Position numbers and translations under genes: made by a program. Positions 31,161 through 42,688 of a DNA stretch of 64,000 nt are shown here, piece after piece (position 1 is the first letter of the stretch; each line of letters opens with the position of its first letter). Under the pieces are notes generated by a model. The model did no database searches and was not told where the DNA came from. It was given only the letters and a program-made list of their open reading frames with translations. The stretch spans positions 186,001 to 250,000 of the forward strand of contig NZ_JADPKA010000029.1 of assembly GCF_023073715.1 (NCBI RefSeq). Direction: 5' to 3'. This DNA comes from Bradyrhizobium sp. 164 (lineage in GTDB: Bacteria; Pseudomonadota; Alphaproteobacteria; Rhizobiales; Xanthobacteraceae).

Positions 31161-31658
31161 ATGGCCGACAACAACAAAAAGCCGGCGGGTGCTCCGGAGA
31201 AGAAGGCGAACCGCCGCGGCGCGGCGCGGCTCGCCGCCGTCCAGGCGCTCTACCAGATGGACATCGCCGGTGCGGGCATCAACGACATTTTTGCGGAGTT
31301 CGAGAGCCACTGGCTCGGCAACGAGGTCGAGGGCGATACGTACCTTCCGGCGGAGGCCGCCTTCTTCCGCGACGTCGTCTCCGGCGTCGTGCGCGACCAG
31401 AAGAAGCTCGATCCGCTGATCGACGAGGCGCTGTCGAAGGGCTGGCCCCTGAAGCGGATCGAGGCGATCCTGCGTGCAGTGCTGCGGGCCGGGGCCTATG
31501 AGCTCCAGCACCGCAAGGACGTCCCGGGCCGCGTCGTGGTCTCCGAATATGTCGACGTCGCCAACGCTTTCGTCGACCGCGAGGAGACCGGCATGGTCAA
31601 CGCAGTCCTCGACCAGATCGGCCGCCAGTTTCGCGGTGACGAGTTCGGGCGTGGGTAG
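31161..31658 (+). CDS. nusB: transcription antitermination factor NusB
   Basis: Binds boxA RNA with NusE and supports rRNA antitermination. 165 residues, all-helical NusB fold: RRGAARLAAVQALYQMDIAG at the N terminus and PGRVVVSEYVDVANAFVDRE at the C terminus. The ribH-nusB arrangement with a three-base gap is the classic alphaproteobacterial order. Confidence 0.95.
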   Translation: MADNNKKPAGAPEKKANRRGAARLAAVQALYQMDIAGAGINDIFAEFESHWLGNEVEGDTYLPAEAAFFRDVVSGVVRDQKKLDPLIDEALSKGWPLKRIEAILRAVLRAGAYELQHRKDVPGRVVVSEYVDVANAFVDREETGMVNAVLDQIGRQFRGDEFGRG

Positions 31659-31851
31659 CGATACCCTGGGGTGGTGAAGTGATGCGATATGATTGCCCCA
31701 TATACCGGCGTCATCACCGGCGAATCCAGTACGCCGCGGCCTATCGATGTCGCCCGACCGTCTCTGGAATACCGGATCGCCCGGTGGCTTTTTTGATGAC
31801 GCGCTTCGCGCTTTTCCCGGGCGATGACAGAGAGGGGTGAGGCTGGCGCCG

Positions 31852-32850
31852 ATGGCAGACACGCAAAATCTCTCTGGCGAAGACTCCCTTATCGCGCGTT
31901 ATTTCAAGCCGCTGGCGATCGATCCCGGCGCGTTCGGACTGGTCGACGATGCCGCGATCCTGAGATCGGCTGGCGAGGACATCGTCGTCACCACCGACGC
32001 GGTGGTGGAGGGCGTGCATTATCTTGCCATTGATCCCCCTGACACCATCGCGCGCAAGGCGCTGCGGGTGAACCTGTCCGATCTCGCGGCCAAGGGCGCG
32101 GTCCCAGCCGGATTCGTGCTGACGCTGGCATTGCGCAACAGGGAGGATGCCTGGCTGCGGCCGTTTGCGGATGCGCTCGGCGAGGACGCCAAGAGCTTCG
32201 CGTGCCCGCTGCTCGGCGGCGACACGGTGTCGACGCCGGGGCCGCAGATGATCTCGATCACCGCCTTCGGCCGCGTCCCGCAAGGACGAATGGTCGGTCG
32301 CATCGGCGCGCGGCCGGGCGAGCGCATTCTGGTGACGGGAACGATCGGCGATGCCGCGCTCGGCCTCGACGTGCTCACCGGCGGCGCTGCGGCCGGCGCG
32401 CTGACATCCGATCCCGCCGCACGGGATTTTCTGGTCTCGCGCTATCGCGTGCCGCGGCCGCGCAACGCGCTGGCGCAGGCCGTGCGCGATCACGCAACCG
32501 CCGCGATGGATGTCTCCGACGGGCTTGCGGGCGATCTCGCCAAACTTTGCGCAGCGTCCGGTGTCTCGGCCACCGTCGACGTGGCGAACGTACCGCTATC
32601 GGCTGCGGCAGCTGGCCTGGTCGCGCGGATGGCCGTTGGCATCCAGACGCTACTGGCCGGTGGCGACGATTACGAGGTGCTGTGCACCGCGCCGCCGGCG
32701 CAAAGCGATGCGCTGATCGCCTCGGGGCGGGCGGCTGGCCTTGCCGTCACGGCGATCGGCACGATTGTTGCGGGCCAAGAGCCGCCGCGCTTCCTTGATG
32801 GGCAGGGGCAGGAATTGACTTTGAAGCGCCTTTCGTACAGCCATTTCTAG
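31852..32850 (+). CDS. thiL: thiamine-monophosphate kinase
   Basis: Phosphorylates thiamine monophosphate to thiamine diphosphate. 332 residues from the ATG at 31852; an in-frame GTG at 31837 is a possible alternative start, but the gagaggggtgagg ribosome site fits the ATG better. Family features: GEDSLIARYFKPLA, VDDAAIL, TTDAVVEGVHYL, LLGGDTVSTPG and AAMDVSDGLAGDL (Mg-ATP site). No TPP riboswitch is seen in the leader. Confidence 0.94.
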   Translation: MADTQNLSGEDSLIARYFKPLAIDPGAFGLVDDAAILRSAGEDIVVTTDAVVEGVHYLAIDPPDTIARKALRVNLSDLAAKGAVPAGFVLTLALRNREDAWLRPFADALGEDAKSFACPLLGGDTVSTPGPQMISITAFGRVPQGRMVGRIGARPGERILVTGTIGDAALGLDVLTGGAAAGALTSDPAARDFLVSRYRVPRPRNALAQAVRDHATAAMDVSDGLAGDLAKLCAASGVSATVDVANVPLSAAAAGLVARMAVGIQTLLAGGDDYEVLCTAPPAQSDALIASGRAAGLAVTAIGTIVAGQEPPRFLDGQGQELTLKRLSYSHF

Positions 32851-32974
32851 GAATCGCTCCAAGCCGGCGCCAGACGCTCAGGGCCTGGCCTAAATACCTG
32901 CCGAGATCGGCTGTTTCGGCCTTATCCGGCGTTGCACCCTCAATTTGATTTTGGCAAGCTCGCAACCGACTGGG

Positions 32975-33005
32975 GCCGCCCCTTCGGGCAAGGGCGGCTT
33001 TGTTC
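32975..33005 (+). terminator. hairpin in the thiL-hppA gap
   Basis: gccgcccctt (32975-32984) pairs with aagggcggc (32990-32998) with one bulge, loop cgggc, followed by tttgttc. It looks like a weak intrinsic terminator for thiL or an attenuator 80 bases before hppA. Confidence 0.6.
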
Positions 33006-33082
33006 AAAATCAAGGCGCCGCACCGCACGACGGAGAACAAAAGGCGCCGGGGGTACATCAAGGATCTGAGGCAAAAAATCAC

Positions 33083-35203
<2,121 letters not shown>

Positions 35204-35228
35204 GCGGCGGAAGTGGAACGAGACAAAA

Positions 35229-35258
35229 CCCCGCGGCGCGAGCCGCGGGGTTTTCTTT
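35229..35258 (+). terminator. Rho-independent terminator of hppA
   Basis: Perfect 9-bp stem ccccgcggc/gccgcgggg with a GCGA loop (35229-35250) followed at once by ttttcttt. It lies 26 bases after the hppA stop and is the clearest intrinsic terminator in the window. Confidence 0.93.
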
Positions 35259-35265
35259 CTCATTG

Positions 35266-35344
35266 TCATTCCGGGGCGGTCCGCAGGACCGAACCCGGAA
35301 TCTCGAGGTTCCGGGTTCGGCTCGTTGGAGCCGCCCCGGAATGA
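35266..35344. repeat. tcattccgggg palindromic repeat downstream of hppA
   Basis: Same architecture as 30514-30592: outer arms tcattccggggcgg / ccgccccggaatga and inner palindrome cgaacccggaatctcgag / gttccgggttcg. It lies between the hppA terminator and the convergent bug gene. Confidence 0.85.
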
Positions 35345-35353
35345 CGCTGTGCG

Positions 35354-36355
35354 TTACTGCACGTCCATTTGCAGGCCTTCCTTCTGGATGATCGCGGCGA
35401 ACTTCTTTGTCTCGGCATCCACGAAGACGGCGAATTGCTGCGGCGTGCCGTAGTCGGCGCGGGCCCCCATGGCGGCGATCTGCTTCTTGATGTCGTCGCG
35501 CTCCAGCATCGCCTTCACTTGGAGATTGAGCGCTTCGAGCACGGGCGCAGGGACGCCCTTCGGCAGGAAGACGGCGAACCAGGAGGAGACGTCGAAGTTC
35601 GCCAGCTCCGGCGCGCTCTCGCGCATGGTCGGCAGATTGGGCGCGAGCTCGCTGCGCTCGGTCGTGGTGACGCAGAGGCCGTTGAGCGTGCCGTTCTGCA
35701 CCTGCGGCAGGCTCGGATAGAGATTGTCGAACAGGATCTGGATGTCGCCCGCGAGCGCGGCCTGGAGTGCGGGGCCCGCGCCGCGGAATGGGATGTGGGT
35801 CATCTTCAACCCGGTGAGCTGGAGGAACCAGGCGCCGGTGAGGTGAGGGCTCTGGCCGACGCCTGAGGAGGCGTAGCTGAGCTTGTCCGGATTGGCCTTC
35901 AGGTACGCGATCAGCTCGGGAATCGACTTGATGCCGGTCTTCGGATGCGCCGAGACGATGTTCGGAATCCGGATCATGTTGGAGACCGGCTGGAGCTGGT
36001 CCGGCTTGTAGGTGAGGTTCTTGAAAATGCTGTAGGCGATCGCGTTCGGCCCCGGATTGCCGATCAGGATGGTGTGACCATCGGGCTTGGCGCGGACCAC
36101 CTCGGCTGTACCAATAGTGCCGCCACCGCCCGAGCGGTTCTCCACGACCGCCGACTGGCCCCAGGCAGTCTGCAGATGCGCGGCCAGGAGCCGGCCCATG
36201 ACGTCGGTCGAGCCGCCAGCCGCCGCCGGCACGACGAGGCGAACGTTCTCGGTGGGCTTCCAGTCGGCCAGGCTCGATCGCGGCAGGATTGCTGCGGCCG
36301 AGAGGCCGGCAGCGCCAGCGAGCACACCACGACGGGACAAAAAAGTCTTGGGCAC
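35354..36355 (-). CDS. tripartite tricarboxylate transporter substrate-binding (Bug) protein
   Basis: Periplasmic binding protein of the Bug/TctC family, 333 residues from the GTG at 36355, which has gggag 12 bases upstream. The start at the far end of the frame (36493) would run through a repeat and is rejected. The N terminus has a twin-arginine-like signal (FLSRRGVLAGAAGLSAAA). The mature part shows VRLVVPAAAGGSTDVMGRLL and the pocket loop SGGGGTIGTAEVV. No TctA/TctB membrane partners are nearby, so it is an orphan; its ligand (a carboxylate in relatives) is unknown. Confidence 0.9.
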   Translation of the reverse strand: MPKTFLSRRGVLAGAAGLSAAAILPRSSLADWKPTENVRLVVPAAAGGSTDVMGRLLAAHLQTAWGQSAVVENRSGGGGTIGTAEVVRAKPDGHTILIGNPGPNAIAYSIFKNLTYKPDQLQPVSNMIRIPNIVSAHPKTGIKSIPELIAYLKANPDKLSYASSGVGQSPHLTGAWFLQLTGLKMTHIPFRGAGPALQAALAGDIQILFDNLYPSLPQVQNGTLNGLCVTTTERSELAPNLPTMRESAPELANFDVSSWFAVFLPKGVPAPVLEALNLQVKAMLERDDIKKQIAAMGARADYGTPQQFAVFVDAETKKFAAIIQKEGLQMDVQ

Positions 36356-36443
36356 GAATCCACTCCCTGCTTCTCGTTTTGCAGCGAGCGTAGGGAACCC
36401 GACGCGCGACGGCAAGTCGCACGAAACGGCACGACGCCGCAGG

Positions 36444-36540
36444 CTCGAGCCGATTCCGGTGCAATCGGAACGGGTTCCAGATTCTTGTTTCACGCGTTTT
36501 CTTTACGCGAACCGGTATCCACTTGGCTCGAAAACGCTCT
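36444..36540 (-). repeat. agagcgttttcgag intergenic repeat, copy B
   Basis: Read on the minus strand it begins agagcgttttcgag at 36540 and continues caagtgg, ataccggttcgcg and agaaaacgcgt, matching 14796-14895, and ends in an inverted repeat (attccggtgcaatcggaa on the plus strand). It lies 6 bases downstream of the bamE 3' end, the same placement as copy A relative to its gene. Confidence 0.8.
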
Positions 36541-36546
36541 AAGGGC

Positions 36547-37032
36547 TCAGTTAAAGCTGAGCAGCTTGAATAGCGGGGCGAGGTAGCTCATCTCCTGACC
36601 CGACGTCGCCGTGGTGCGGCTGATGAAGTCGAAGATCTTGCCGTCCTGAAGGCCGTAATTCGCCAGCCGGCGCACGCGCCGGTTCTTGTCGAAATAGATC
36701 GCGATCACGCGTTGGTCGACCACCTTCTGGTTCATGAAGGCGACGGGGCGCTCGGAGCGCTGGGAGATGTAGTAGAACACCTCGCCGTCCAGGGTCGCGA
36801 CGGTGGAGGGCGTGCCCATCACGATCAGCACCTGGTCCTGGCTCGCGCCAATCGGAATCTGCTCCAGTGCCCCAGGCGGCAGGATGTAGCCCTTCTGGAA
36901 CTGCTCGCCGGTGCAACCCGCAAGCGCCGCGCCGACCAGGGTCGCGGCCGCGAGCATGCGCAGGCCGCGCCAGCGTGCGTAAAGGCCGCGCCGCTGACGT
37001 GCGCGCTGGCTGGTCTGGTTCGTTATCGTCAT
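36547..37032 (-). CDS. bamE: outer-membrane assembly lipoprotein BamE (SmpA/OmlA family)
   Basis: 161 residues from the ATG at 37032. A basic N terminus precedes a lipoprotein signal with the lipobox ALAGC (Cys near residue 40). The SmpA/OmlA domain follows: IPIGASQDQVLIVMGTPSTV and EVFYYISQRSERPVAF. BamE is an accessory lipoprotein of the BAM complex that inserts outer-membrane beta-barrels. It diverges from the cytochrome bc1 chaperone gene with a 98-base promoter gap. Confidence 0.9.
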   Translation of the reverse strand: MTITNQTSQRARQRRGLYARWRGLRMLAAATLVGAALAGCTGEQFQKGYILPPGALEQIPIGASQDQVLIVMGTPSTVATLDGEVFYYISQRSERPVAFMNQKVVDQRVIAIYFDKNRRVRRLANYGLQDGKIFDFISRTTATSGQEMSYLAPLFKLLSFN

Positions 37033-37130
37033 TGCGGAACTGATTCCGTCCCCTTGCGTCGCACGAGGCGCTGAAGTACCGGGCGGAGGCTCTGAATGCA
37101 ACACGCGCGCGCCCGCTTGCGGAAACCACA

Positions 37131-37682
37131 ATGCTTTGGCCGTTCAATCACTTCAGGAAACCCCGGCTAGCCCCGCGGGGCACCATCGAGGCCATCTATG
37201 GCATGATCGTGACGCAGGCGCGAGAACCCATATTTTACCGTGACTTGGGCGTGCCGGATACGGTTAACGGGCGTTTCGACCTGTTGCTGCTGCATCTTTG
37301 GCTGCTGCTGCGCCGCCTGCGGACGGTCCAGGGCGCCACCGAGCTGTCGCAGGCGCTGTTCGATCGGTTCTGCGAGGACATGGACGACAATCTGCGCGAG
37401 ATGGGGGTGGGGGACCAGACCGTACCGAAGCGGATGCGGGCTTTTGGCGAGGCCTTCTATGGCCGCGTCCAGGCCTATGATCAGGCCATGGAGGGCGGCG
37501 GCGAGGCGCTGGCATCGTCGATCTGCAAGAATATCTTGAACGGGACCGGCATGGATCAGGCGAAGAGGCTCGCGGCTTATGCTCGGGACACGGAAGCCGA
37601 TCTCGGCCGGACCGACGAGGCCGCGCTCTTGCGCGCGTCCTTCAAGTTTCCCCCGGCCCTCCCAGAGGATGTCACGCCATGA
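37131..37682 (+). CDS. ubiquinol-cytochrome c chaperone (CBP3-type)
   Basis: 183 residues. It carries the CBP3/UQCC domain (IYGMIVTQAREPIFYRDLGV, GRFDLLLLHLWLLLRRL, DNLREMGVGDQTVPKRM), homologous to the yeast factor needed for cytochrome bc1 assembly. Its stop overlaps the start of the next gene (ATGA), a pairing with DUF177 that is typical in Rhizobiales. Confidence 0.9.
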   Translation: MLWPFNHFRKPRLAPRGTIEAIYGMIVTQAREPIFYRDLGVPDTVNGRFDLLLLHLWLLLRRLRTVQGATELSQALFDRFCEDMDDNLREMGVGDQTVPKRMRAFGEAFYGRVQAYDQAMEGGGEALASSICKNILNGTGMDQAKRLAAYARDTEADLGRTDEAALLRASFKFPPALPEDVTP

Positions 37683-38248
37683 GCCGACCGACGACCGGAT
37701 CCGAGCCCGATCCCTGGCGGGCGCCCGTCATCGTGGCGCAGGTCCCCGACACCGGCCTGCATCGCGTACTCGAGGCCTCGGCGGCCGAACGGCAGGCCAT
37801 GGCCGAGCTCGCAGGCCTGCGGGAGATCCTGTCCGCCCATGCCAGCTTCGATGTCGTGCCGAAAAGCGGCGGGCGGATCCAGGTCACGGGGCTGGTCCGC
37901 GGCCGGATCGGCCAGACCTGCGTCGTCACGCTCGATCCAATCGAGAGCGAGATCGAGGAGGAGGTGGACATGATGTTCGCCCCCGAAGCCGAGGCGCGCC
38001 GGCTGGCCGACCTGATCGAAGAGGGGCGGGACGACGAGGCGCTGCCTGCGGTCGCCGACCCGCCGGAGGCGATCGTCAATGGCATCATCGACCTCGGCCG
38101 TCTCGCCACTGACGCGCTGTTTCTGGCGATCGATCCCTACCCGCGCAAGGAGGGGGCCGTGTTCGAGGCGGACGTCACCGCCCTCGATCCCGAGGACCAT
38201 CCCTTCGCAGCCCTGAAGGCCCTGCAGGACAAGAAAAAGGGCAAATAG
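37679..38248 (+). CDS. DUF177 (YceD-family) protein
   Basis: 189 residues, overlapping the preceding chaperone gene by four bases. DUF177 core GLVRGRIGQTCVVTLDPIES with the single conserved Cys, then an acidic stretch and GRLATDALFLAIDPYPRKEG typical of the family. Members are implicated in 23S rRNA/L32 metabolism and usually precede rpmF-plsX-fabH; rpmF is absent here, as in other alphaproteobacteria, and plsX follows directly. Confidence 0.9.
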   Translation: MSRPTTGSEPDPWRAPVIVAQVPDTGLHRVLEASAAERQAMAELAGLREILSAHASFDVVPKSGGRIQVTGLVRGRIGQTCVVTLDPIESEIEEEVDMMFAPEAEARRLADLIEEGRDDEALPAVADPPEAIVNGIIDLGRLATDALFLAIDPYPRKEGAVFEADVTALDPEDHPFAALKALQDKKKGK

Positions 38249-38543
38249 CTCGGCATTTGCGGCGGGACCGCTTCGGACCGGGCACAAGCCGTTTGCTGCG
38301 ATGGTTTGAAGAACGGTTTCATCCGTTTGATTTCAATGCGTTTCCGGCCTGATTTGTCGGTCCGCTCGCGGATCGTCCTGAATGCAAAAGGCTGGGGGCA
38401 AGAGGTTGTTTCGGGGGTACAAAACGCTATTGTCGCGGCCCGTCCGGGTGCGGCGTGGCGCTCGGCCAATCGCCATGTCCGTGGCGAACCCATTTGCGGC
38501 CCCACTAGCTCAAGACCGCACGAGACCAGGTTCCAGGACTTTC

Positions 38544-39605
38544 ATGCTAAGCAAGATTCGCATCGCGCTGGACGCCATGGGAGGCGATGTCGGCCCCGCC
38601 GTGGTCATTCCCGGCGCTGCCATCTCGCTTGGCAGGCACCGCGATAGCGAATTCCTGCTGGTCGGGGACAGCGCCAAGATCGAGCCCGAGCTCGAAAAGC
38701 ACCCCGCGCTCAAGGCCGCCTCGAAGATCATCCATACCGACGTCGCGGTCAGCATGGAGGACAAGCCGAGCCAGGCGTTGCGGCGCGGCCGCAAAACCTC
38801 CTCGATGTGGCTCGCGATCGATGCCGTGAAAAAGGGCGAGGCGGATGTTGCGATCTCCGCCGGCAACACCGGCGCGCTGATGGCGATGGCGCGTTTCCAC
38901 CTACGCATGCTGCCGGGCATCGACCGCCCGGCGATCACCGGAATATGGCCGACCAAGCGTGGCCAGTCCGTCGTGCTTGACCTCGGTGCGACCATCGGCG
39001 GCGACGCCCACCATTTGGTGTCGCTCGCGCTCATGGGCGCGGCCATGGCGAGCGTGCTGTTCGACAAGACGCGGCCCACGGTCGGGCTGCTCAACATCGG
39101 CGCCGAGGAGATCAAGGGCCATGAGGAGATCCGCGAGGCCAGCGAGATCCTGCGTGCGAGGAACCTGCCGGAGCTCGACTATATCGGCTTCGTGGAGGGC
39201 GACGGCATCGGCAAGGGGCTGGCCGACGTCATCGTGACCGAAGGTTTTAGCGGCAACATCGCGCTCAAGGCCGCCGAGGGAACCGCACGGCAGATGGCGG
39301 AATTACTCCGTAACGAGATGCAGCGGAGCTGGCTGTCCAAGCTCGGCTATCTGTTTGCGCGCAGCGCTTTTCAGGCCCTGCGCGACAAGATGGACCCAAA
39401 CAAGTCGAATGGCGGCGTGTTCCTGGGTCTGAAGGGACTAGTGGTCAAGAGCCATGGCGGAATCAGCGCCGAAGGCTTTGCCTATGCGATCGATGTTGGC
39501 TATGAGATGGCTCACTACGATCTCCTGAACAAGATCAATCAGATGCTCAACCGCGAGGGTGGTGCACTCAGTTCCGTGCAGGCCGCGCAGGAGGCTGTTT
39601 CGTGA
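38544..39605 (+). CDS. plsX: phosphate acyltransferase PlsX
   Basis: Makes acyl-phosphate from acyl-ACP for phosphatidic acid synthesis. 353 residues from the ATG at 38544 ([20 protein letters not shown], the family's standard opening); the frame upstream to 38382 is unrelated. Later motifs: [32 protein letters not shown] and [14 protein letters not shown]. Its stop overlaps the fabH start by four bases (GTGA). Confidence 0.96.
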   Translation: MLSKIRIALDAMGGDVGPAVVIPGAAISLGRHRDSEFLLVGDSAKIEPELEKHPALKAASKIIHTDVAVSMEDKPSQALRRGRKTSSMWLAIDAVKKGEADVAISAGNTGALMAMARFHLRMLPGIDRPAITGIWPTKRGQSVVLDLGATIGGDAHHLVSLALMGAAMASVLFDKTRPTVGLLNIGAEEIKGHEEIREASEILRARNLPELDYIGFVEGDGIGKGLADVIVTEGFSGNIALKAAEGTARQMAELLRNEMQRSWLSKLGYLFARSAFQALRDKMDPNKSNGGVFLGLKGLVVKSHGGISAEGFAYAIDVGYEMAHYDLLNKINQMLNREGGALSSVQAAQEAVS

Positions 39606-40582
39606 CGAAAATTCGTTCGGTCGTGCTCGGCTGCGGCTCTTATCTGCCGGAGCAGGTGGTGACCAACGCCCAATTGGCGGCGCGCATCGACACCTCCGAC
39701 GAGTGGATCGTACAGCGCACCGGCATCCGTGAACGGCACATCGCGGCTGAGGGCGAGTTCACCTCGCACTTGGCGCTGCGGGCGGCGCAGGCTGCGCTGA
39801 GCGATGCAGGCGTGGACGCGCAATCGATCGAGCTGATCGTGCTGGCGACCTCGACGCCGGACAATACGTTCCCCGCAACCGCGGTCGCCGTGCAGCACGG
39901 GCTCGGCATCAACCATGGCGCGGCGTTCGACCTCCAGGCGGTCTGCTCCGGCTTCGTGTTCGCGCTCGCCACCGCCGACAATTTCCTGCGCACCGGCGCC
40001 TATAAGCGCGCGCTGGTGATCGGCGCCGAGACCTTCTCGCGCATCCTCGACTGGAACGACCGCGGCACCTGCGTGCTGTTCGGCGACGGCGCCGGCGCTG
40101 TCGTGCTGGAGGCGCAGGAGCAGCCGGGCAATGCGGCGACCGACCGCGGCATCGTGACCACGCATCTGCGCTCCGACGGCCGCCACAAGGCAAAGCTGTT
40201 CGTCGACGGCGGGCCGTCCTCGACACAGACCGTCGGCCATCTGCGCATGGAGGGCCGTGAGGTCTTCAAGCATGCGGTCGGCATGATCACGGACGTGATC
40301 GTCGATGCCTTCCAGGCGACCGGGCTCAACGCCGACAGCATCGACTGGTTCGTGCCGCACCAGGCCAACAAGCGAATCATCGACGCTTCCGCCCACAAGC
40401 TGCACATCGCGCCGGAGAAGGTGGTGCTGACAGTGGACCGCCACGGCAACACCTCGGCGGCTTCGATTCCCTTGGCGCTGTCGGTGGCACGCAGGGACGG
40501 CCGCATCAAGAAGGGCGACCTGGTTCTCCTGGAGGCCATGGGCGGCGGCTTCACCTGGGGCTCCGCGCTCGTGCGCTGGTAG
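39602..40582 (+). CDS. fabH: beta-ketoacyl-ACP synthase III
   Basis: Starts fatty-acid synthesis by condensing acetyl-CoA with malonyl-ACP. 326 residues with a GTG start inside the plsX stop. Catalytic triad visible: Cys in [13 protein letters not shown] (near residue 113), His in PHQANKRI, Asn in [10 protein letters not shown]. Confidence 0.97.
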   Translation: MTKIRSVVLGCGSYLPEQVVTNAQLAARIDTSDEWIVQRTGIRERHIAAEGEFTSHLALRAAQAALSDAGVDAQSIELIVLATSTPDNTFPATAVAVQHGLGINHGAAFDLQAVCSGFVFALATADNFLRTGAYKRALVIGAETFSRILDWNDRGTCVLFGDGAGAVVLEAQEQPGNAATDRGIVTTHLRSDGRHKAKLFVDGGPSSTQTVGHLRMEGREVFKHAVGMITDVIVDAFQATGLNADSIDWFVPHQANKRIIDASAHKLHIAPEKVVLTVDRHGNTSAASIPLALSVARRDGRIKKGDLVLLEAMGGGFTWGSALVRW

Positions 40583-40647
40583 CAACAGTCGATAAAATTT
40601 TGCCGGAATCAGCGCGATTATCGATGCGTCTGCATTGATGAGCGCTG

Positions 40648-40676
40648 TTGACCGTTGTATCGTAAGCTCCTAATTT
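40648..40676 (+). promoter_or_regulatory. predicted sigma-70 promoter of ihfA
   Basis: TTGACC at 40648-40653 and TAATTT at 40671-40676, spaced by 17 bases, 38 bases before the ihfA ATG. This suggests ihfA has its own promoter despite following fabH closely. Confidence 0.55.
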
Positions 40677-40713
40677 CAGACAACAATTGTTCGCCGTGAT
40701 GTGGGGCAGGGCG

Positions 40714-41055
40714 ATGACCGATCAAAGCAAAACCGTAACGCGTGTCGATCTGTGCGAAGCCGTCTACCAGAAGGTGGGCCTGTCGCGCACGGAATCGTCC
40801 GCCTTCGTGGAACTCGTGCTCAAGGAGATCACCGACTGCCTTGAGAAGGGCGAGACGGTGAAATTGTCCTCGTTCGGCTCCTTCATGGTGCGCAAGAAGG
40901 GTCAGCGTATCGGCCGTAATCCGAAGACCGGCACCGAGGTGCCGATCTCGCCGCGCCGCGTGATGGTGTTCAAGCCGTCGGCGATCCTGAAGCAGCGGAT
41001 CAACGCCCAGCACCGCACCAACGGCGACGCCAGCAAGGCTCAACCCGAGGCGTAA
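40714..41055 (+). CDS. ihfA: integration host factor subunit alpha
   Basis: Nucleoid protein that bends DNA at specific sites together with IhfB. 113 residues from the ATG at 40714 ([20 protein letters not shown]) with gggcaggg upstream. The DNA-binding arm motif [20 protein letters not shown] is intact. The order fabH-ihfA-merR is conserved in alphaproteobacteria. Confidence 0.96.
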   Translation: MTDQSKTVTRVDLCEAVYQKVGLSRTESSAFVELVLKEITDCLEKGETVKLSSFGSFMVRKKGQRIGRNPKTGTEVPISPRRVMVFKPSAILKQRINAQHRTNGDASKAQPEA

Positions 41056-41079
41056 CCGCCTTTCGGAAAGGATTGGCAT

Positions 41080-41658
41080 TTGGACAAGGCGCCGGATGCG
41101 TTCCGAACCATCAGCGAAGTAGCGCAGGAACTCGACATTCCGCAGCACGTGCTGCGGTTCTGGGAGACGCGGTTCTCCCAGATCAAGCCGATGAAGCGCA
41201 GCGGCGGCCGCCGCTACTACCGCCCCGACGACGTCGACCTGCTCAAGGGCATCCGCCGCCTGCTCTACGGGGAGGGCTACACCATCCGCGGGGTGCAGCG
41301 GATCCTGAAAGAGCACGGCGTCAAATCGGTGCAGGGCCTCGCCGACAGCGCCGCCGCGGTCTCGTTCGGGGCCATCGAGGACGCCATCGGCGCGAGCTTG
41401 ATGGAGCCCGACGACGAGGCGCCGATCAAGGGCGTCACCGACAGCGACGATGACGATTACCAGGGCGACGAAGAGGAGGGCATCGACTTCCGCTTCGCCG
41501 AGATCGACGACGAGGACATCCTCACCACCTTCCGCAAGGGCGGCACTGCCGCCGCGCCGGCCGGCCCCAGCGCGCTGGACCGGGAGCGGCTAGGGCGGGC
41601 GCTCGCCGACCTCGTTGCCTGCCGTGAGATGCTGGATCAGGCGCTGAAGGACGGGTAG
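41080..41658 (+). CDS. MerR-family transcriptional regulator
   Basis: 192 residues with a TTG start at 41080 preceded by ggaaagg. N-terminal MerR winged helix ([37 protein letters not shown]) followed by a long acidic region ([17 protein letters not shown]) and a C-terminal helix, with no metal-binding cysteines. This MerR is the standard neighbour of ihfA in alphaproteobacteria; its targets are not known. Confidence 0.92.
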   Translation: MDKAPDAFRTISEVAQELDIPQHVLRFWETRFSQIKPMKRSGGRRYYRPDDVDLLKGIRRLLYGEGYTIRGVQRILKEHGVKSVQGLADSAAAVSFGAIEDAIGASLMEPDDEAPIKGVTDSDDDDYQGDEEEGIDFRFAEIDDEDILTTFRKGGTAAAPAGPSALDRERLGRALADLVACREMLDQALKDG

Positions 41659-41762
41659 GGCCGCTCGGCCGGCTTTGCGGGCAGTTCCGGGAATTTGAGC
41701 CGACACCAATTTGGTGCGGGCGCCTTGCACAAAGCGGCGATCCTAGCTAATGGAACGGCATT

Positions 41763-41840
41763 CGGAGCGTGGCGCAGCCCGGTTAGCGCACTAGTCTGGG
41801 AGACTAGGGGTCGGAGGTTCAAATCCTCTCGCTCCGACCA
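41763..41840 (+). tRNA. tRNA-Pro (anticodon GGG)
   Basis: Complete cloverleaf: acceptor stem CGGAGCG/CGCTCCG, D arm gcgcagcccggttagcgc, anticodon stem ctagt/actag with loop ctgggag (anticodon GGG at 41798-41800), T arm with ggttcaaatcc, and a genomically encoded CCA end. T-run ttttt follows. It is the last core feature before the mosaic region and is the likely attachment site of the element to its right. Confidence 0.97.
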
Positions 41841-41929
41841 TTTTTAAGAATAAAATCAATAGGATGGACTGGGAGGCTCGGGTGGCGCGCAGACGGTCTC
41901 GGGTCATGTAGGCACCTTGTCGGCACCGC

Positions 41930-42688
41930 ATGAACCAGCTCCAATTCTTCCACCGCCGAGCCGTCATCCAGTACCCGCCCGCAGACCAGAGCGCGGACAG
42001 CCTGGGTAGCGTCGAAGCCGATGACGGGTTTCGGTACTATGTGAAGGGCGATGCGCACGGCCGGCCGGTGCGCGCGAGCGAGTGGATTTCGACGCACATC
42101 GCGGAGGCTGTCGGTGTCACGTCGCCAGGCGCGGTGACAATGGAAATGCTCTCCGGAGAGGTGGTGTTCGGATCGCGGCGCGTTCCGAGTGTCGCCAGCC
42201 GGATCGAAACGCAGGCGTTTCTGACCTCGCCATCCATAGGAAATGTCGGTCAGAACCTGCCGGGGCTCGGCTCACTGCTGTCGAAAATCTATGCGCTCGA
42301 CCTGGTGCTGTTTAACGACGACCGGCACCTCGACAACTACCTTTCCGTCAACGACAACGGCGTTCGGCGGCTGTACACCTTCGATTTCAGCCGCGCGCTC
42401 TTCTGGCACTGGCCCTGGAATGGCTACCCTCCACCGGCGTGCAACACGCGATTGTGCGGTGGGCTGCTCAGGCAACTTCATGGTTTCGACCCAGTAGCTG
42501 CGAATTCCGTGCTCGACGCCTTAGCAGCGTTGGGACCTGTGTCGGTTGAGGGGATTATCAACCAGATGCCGCCAGACTGGCTGTCGGCGCCGCTTCGAGC
42601 GGAATTTATGGACGTATGGACAAGCGTTGTGCGACGGTCGCGGATAGATGGTGTTCGGAAGGGCTTGAGTGATGGCTCCCTCCTATAA
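41930..42688 (+). CDS. HipA-like protein kinase (short form)
   Basis: 252 residues, much shorter than HipA (about 440), lacking the N-terminal HipA domain. Kinase-type residues are visible: a candidate ATP-lysine in FRYYVKGDA, the catalytic loop LFNDDRHLDNYL (Asp and Asn) and the metal-binding DFS motif in YTFDFSRALFW. I recognise it as the HipA-family kinase that is regularly followed by a DUF3037 gene; the two overlap by about 17 bases here. No HipB-like antitoxin is next to it. It may be a toxin-like or defence kinase; the target is unknown. Confidence 0.8.
   Translation: MNQLQFFHRRAVIQYPPADQSADSLGSVEADDGFRYYVKGDAHGRPVRASEWISTHIAEAVGVTSPGAVTMEMLSGEVVFGSRRVPSVASRIETQAFLTSPSIGNVGQNLPGLGSLLSKIYALDLVLFNDDRHLDNYLSVNDNGVRRLYTFDFSRALFWHWPWNGYPPPACNTRLCGGLLRQLHGFDPVAANSVLDALAALGPVSVEGIINQMPPDWLSAPLRAEFMDVWTSVVRRSRIDGVRKGLSDGSLL

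Noticed and set aside
31659..31851. TPP riboswitch upstream of thiL
   Set aside because: The conserved CUGAGA and ACCUGA-type thi-box elements are absent.
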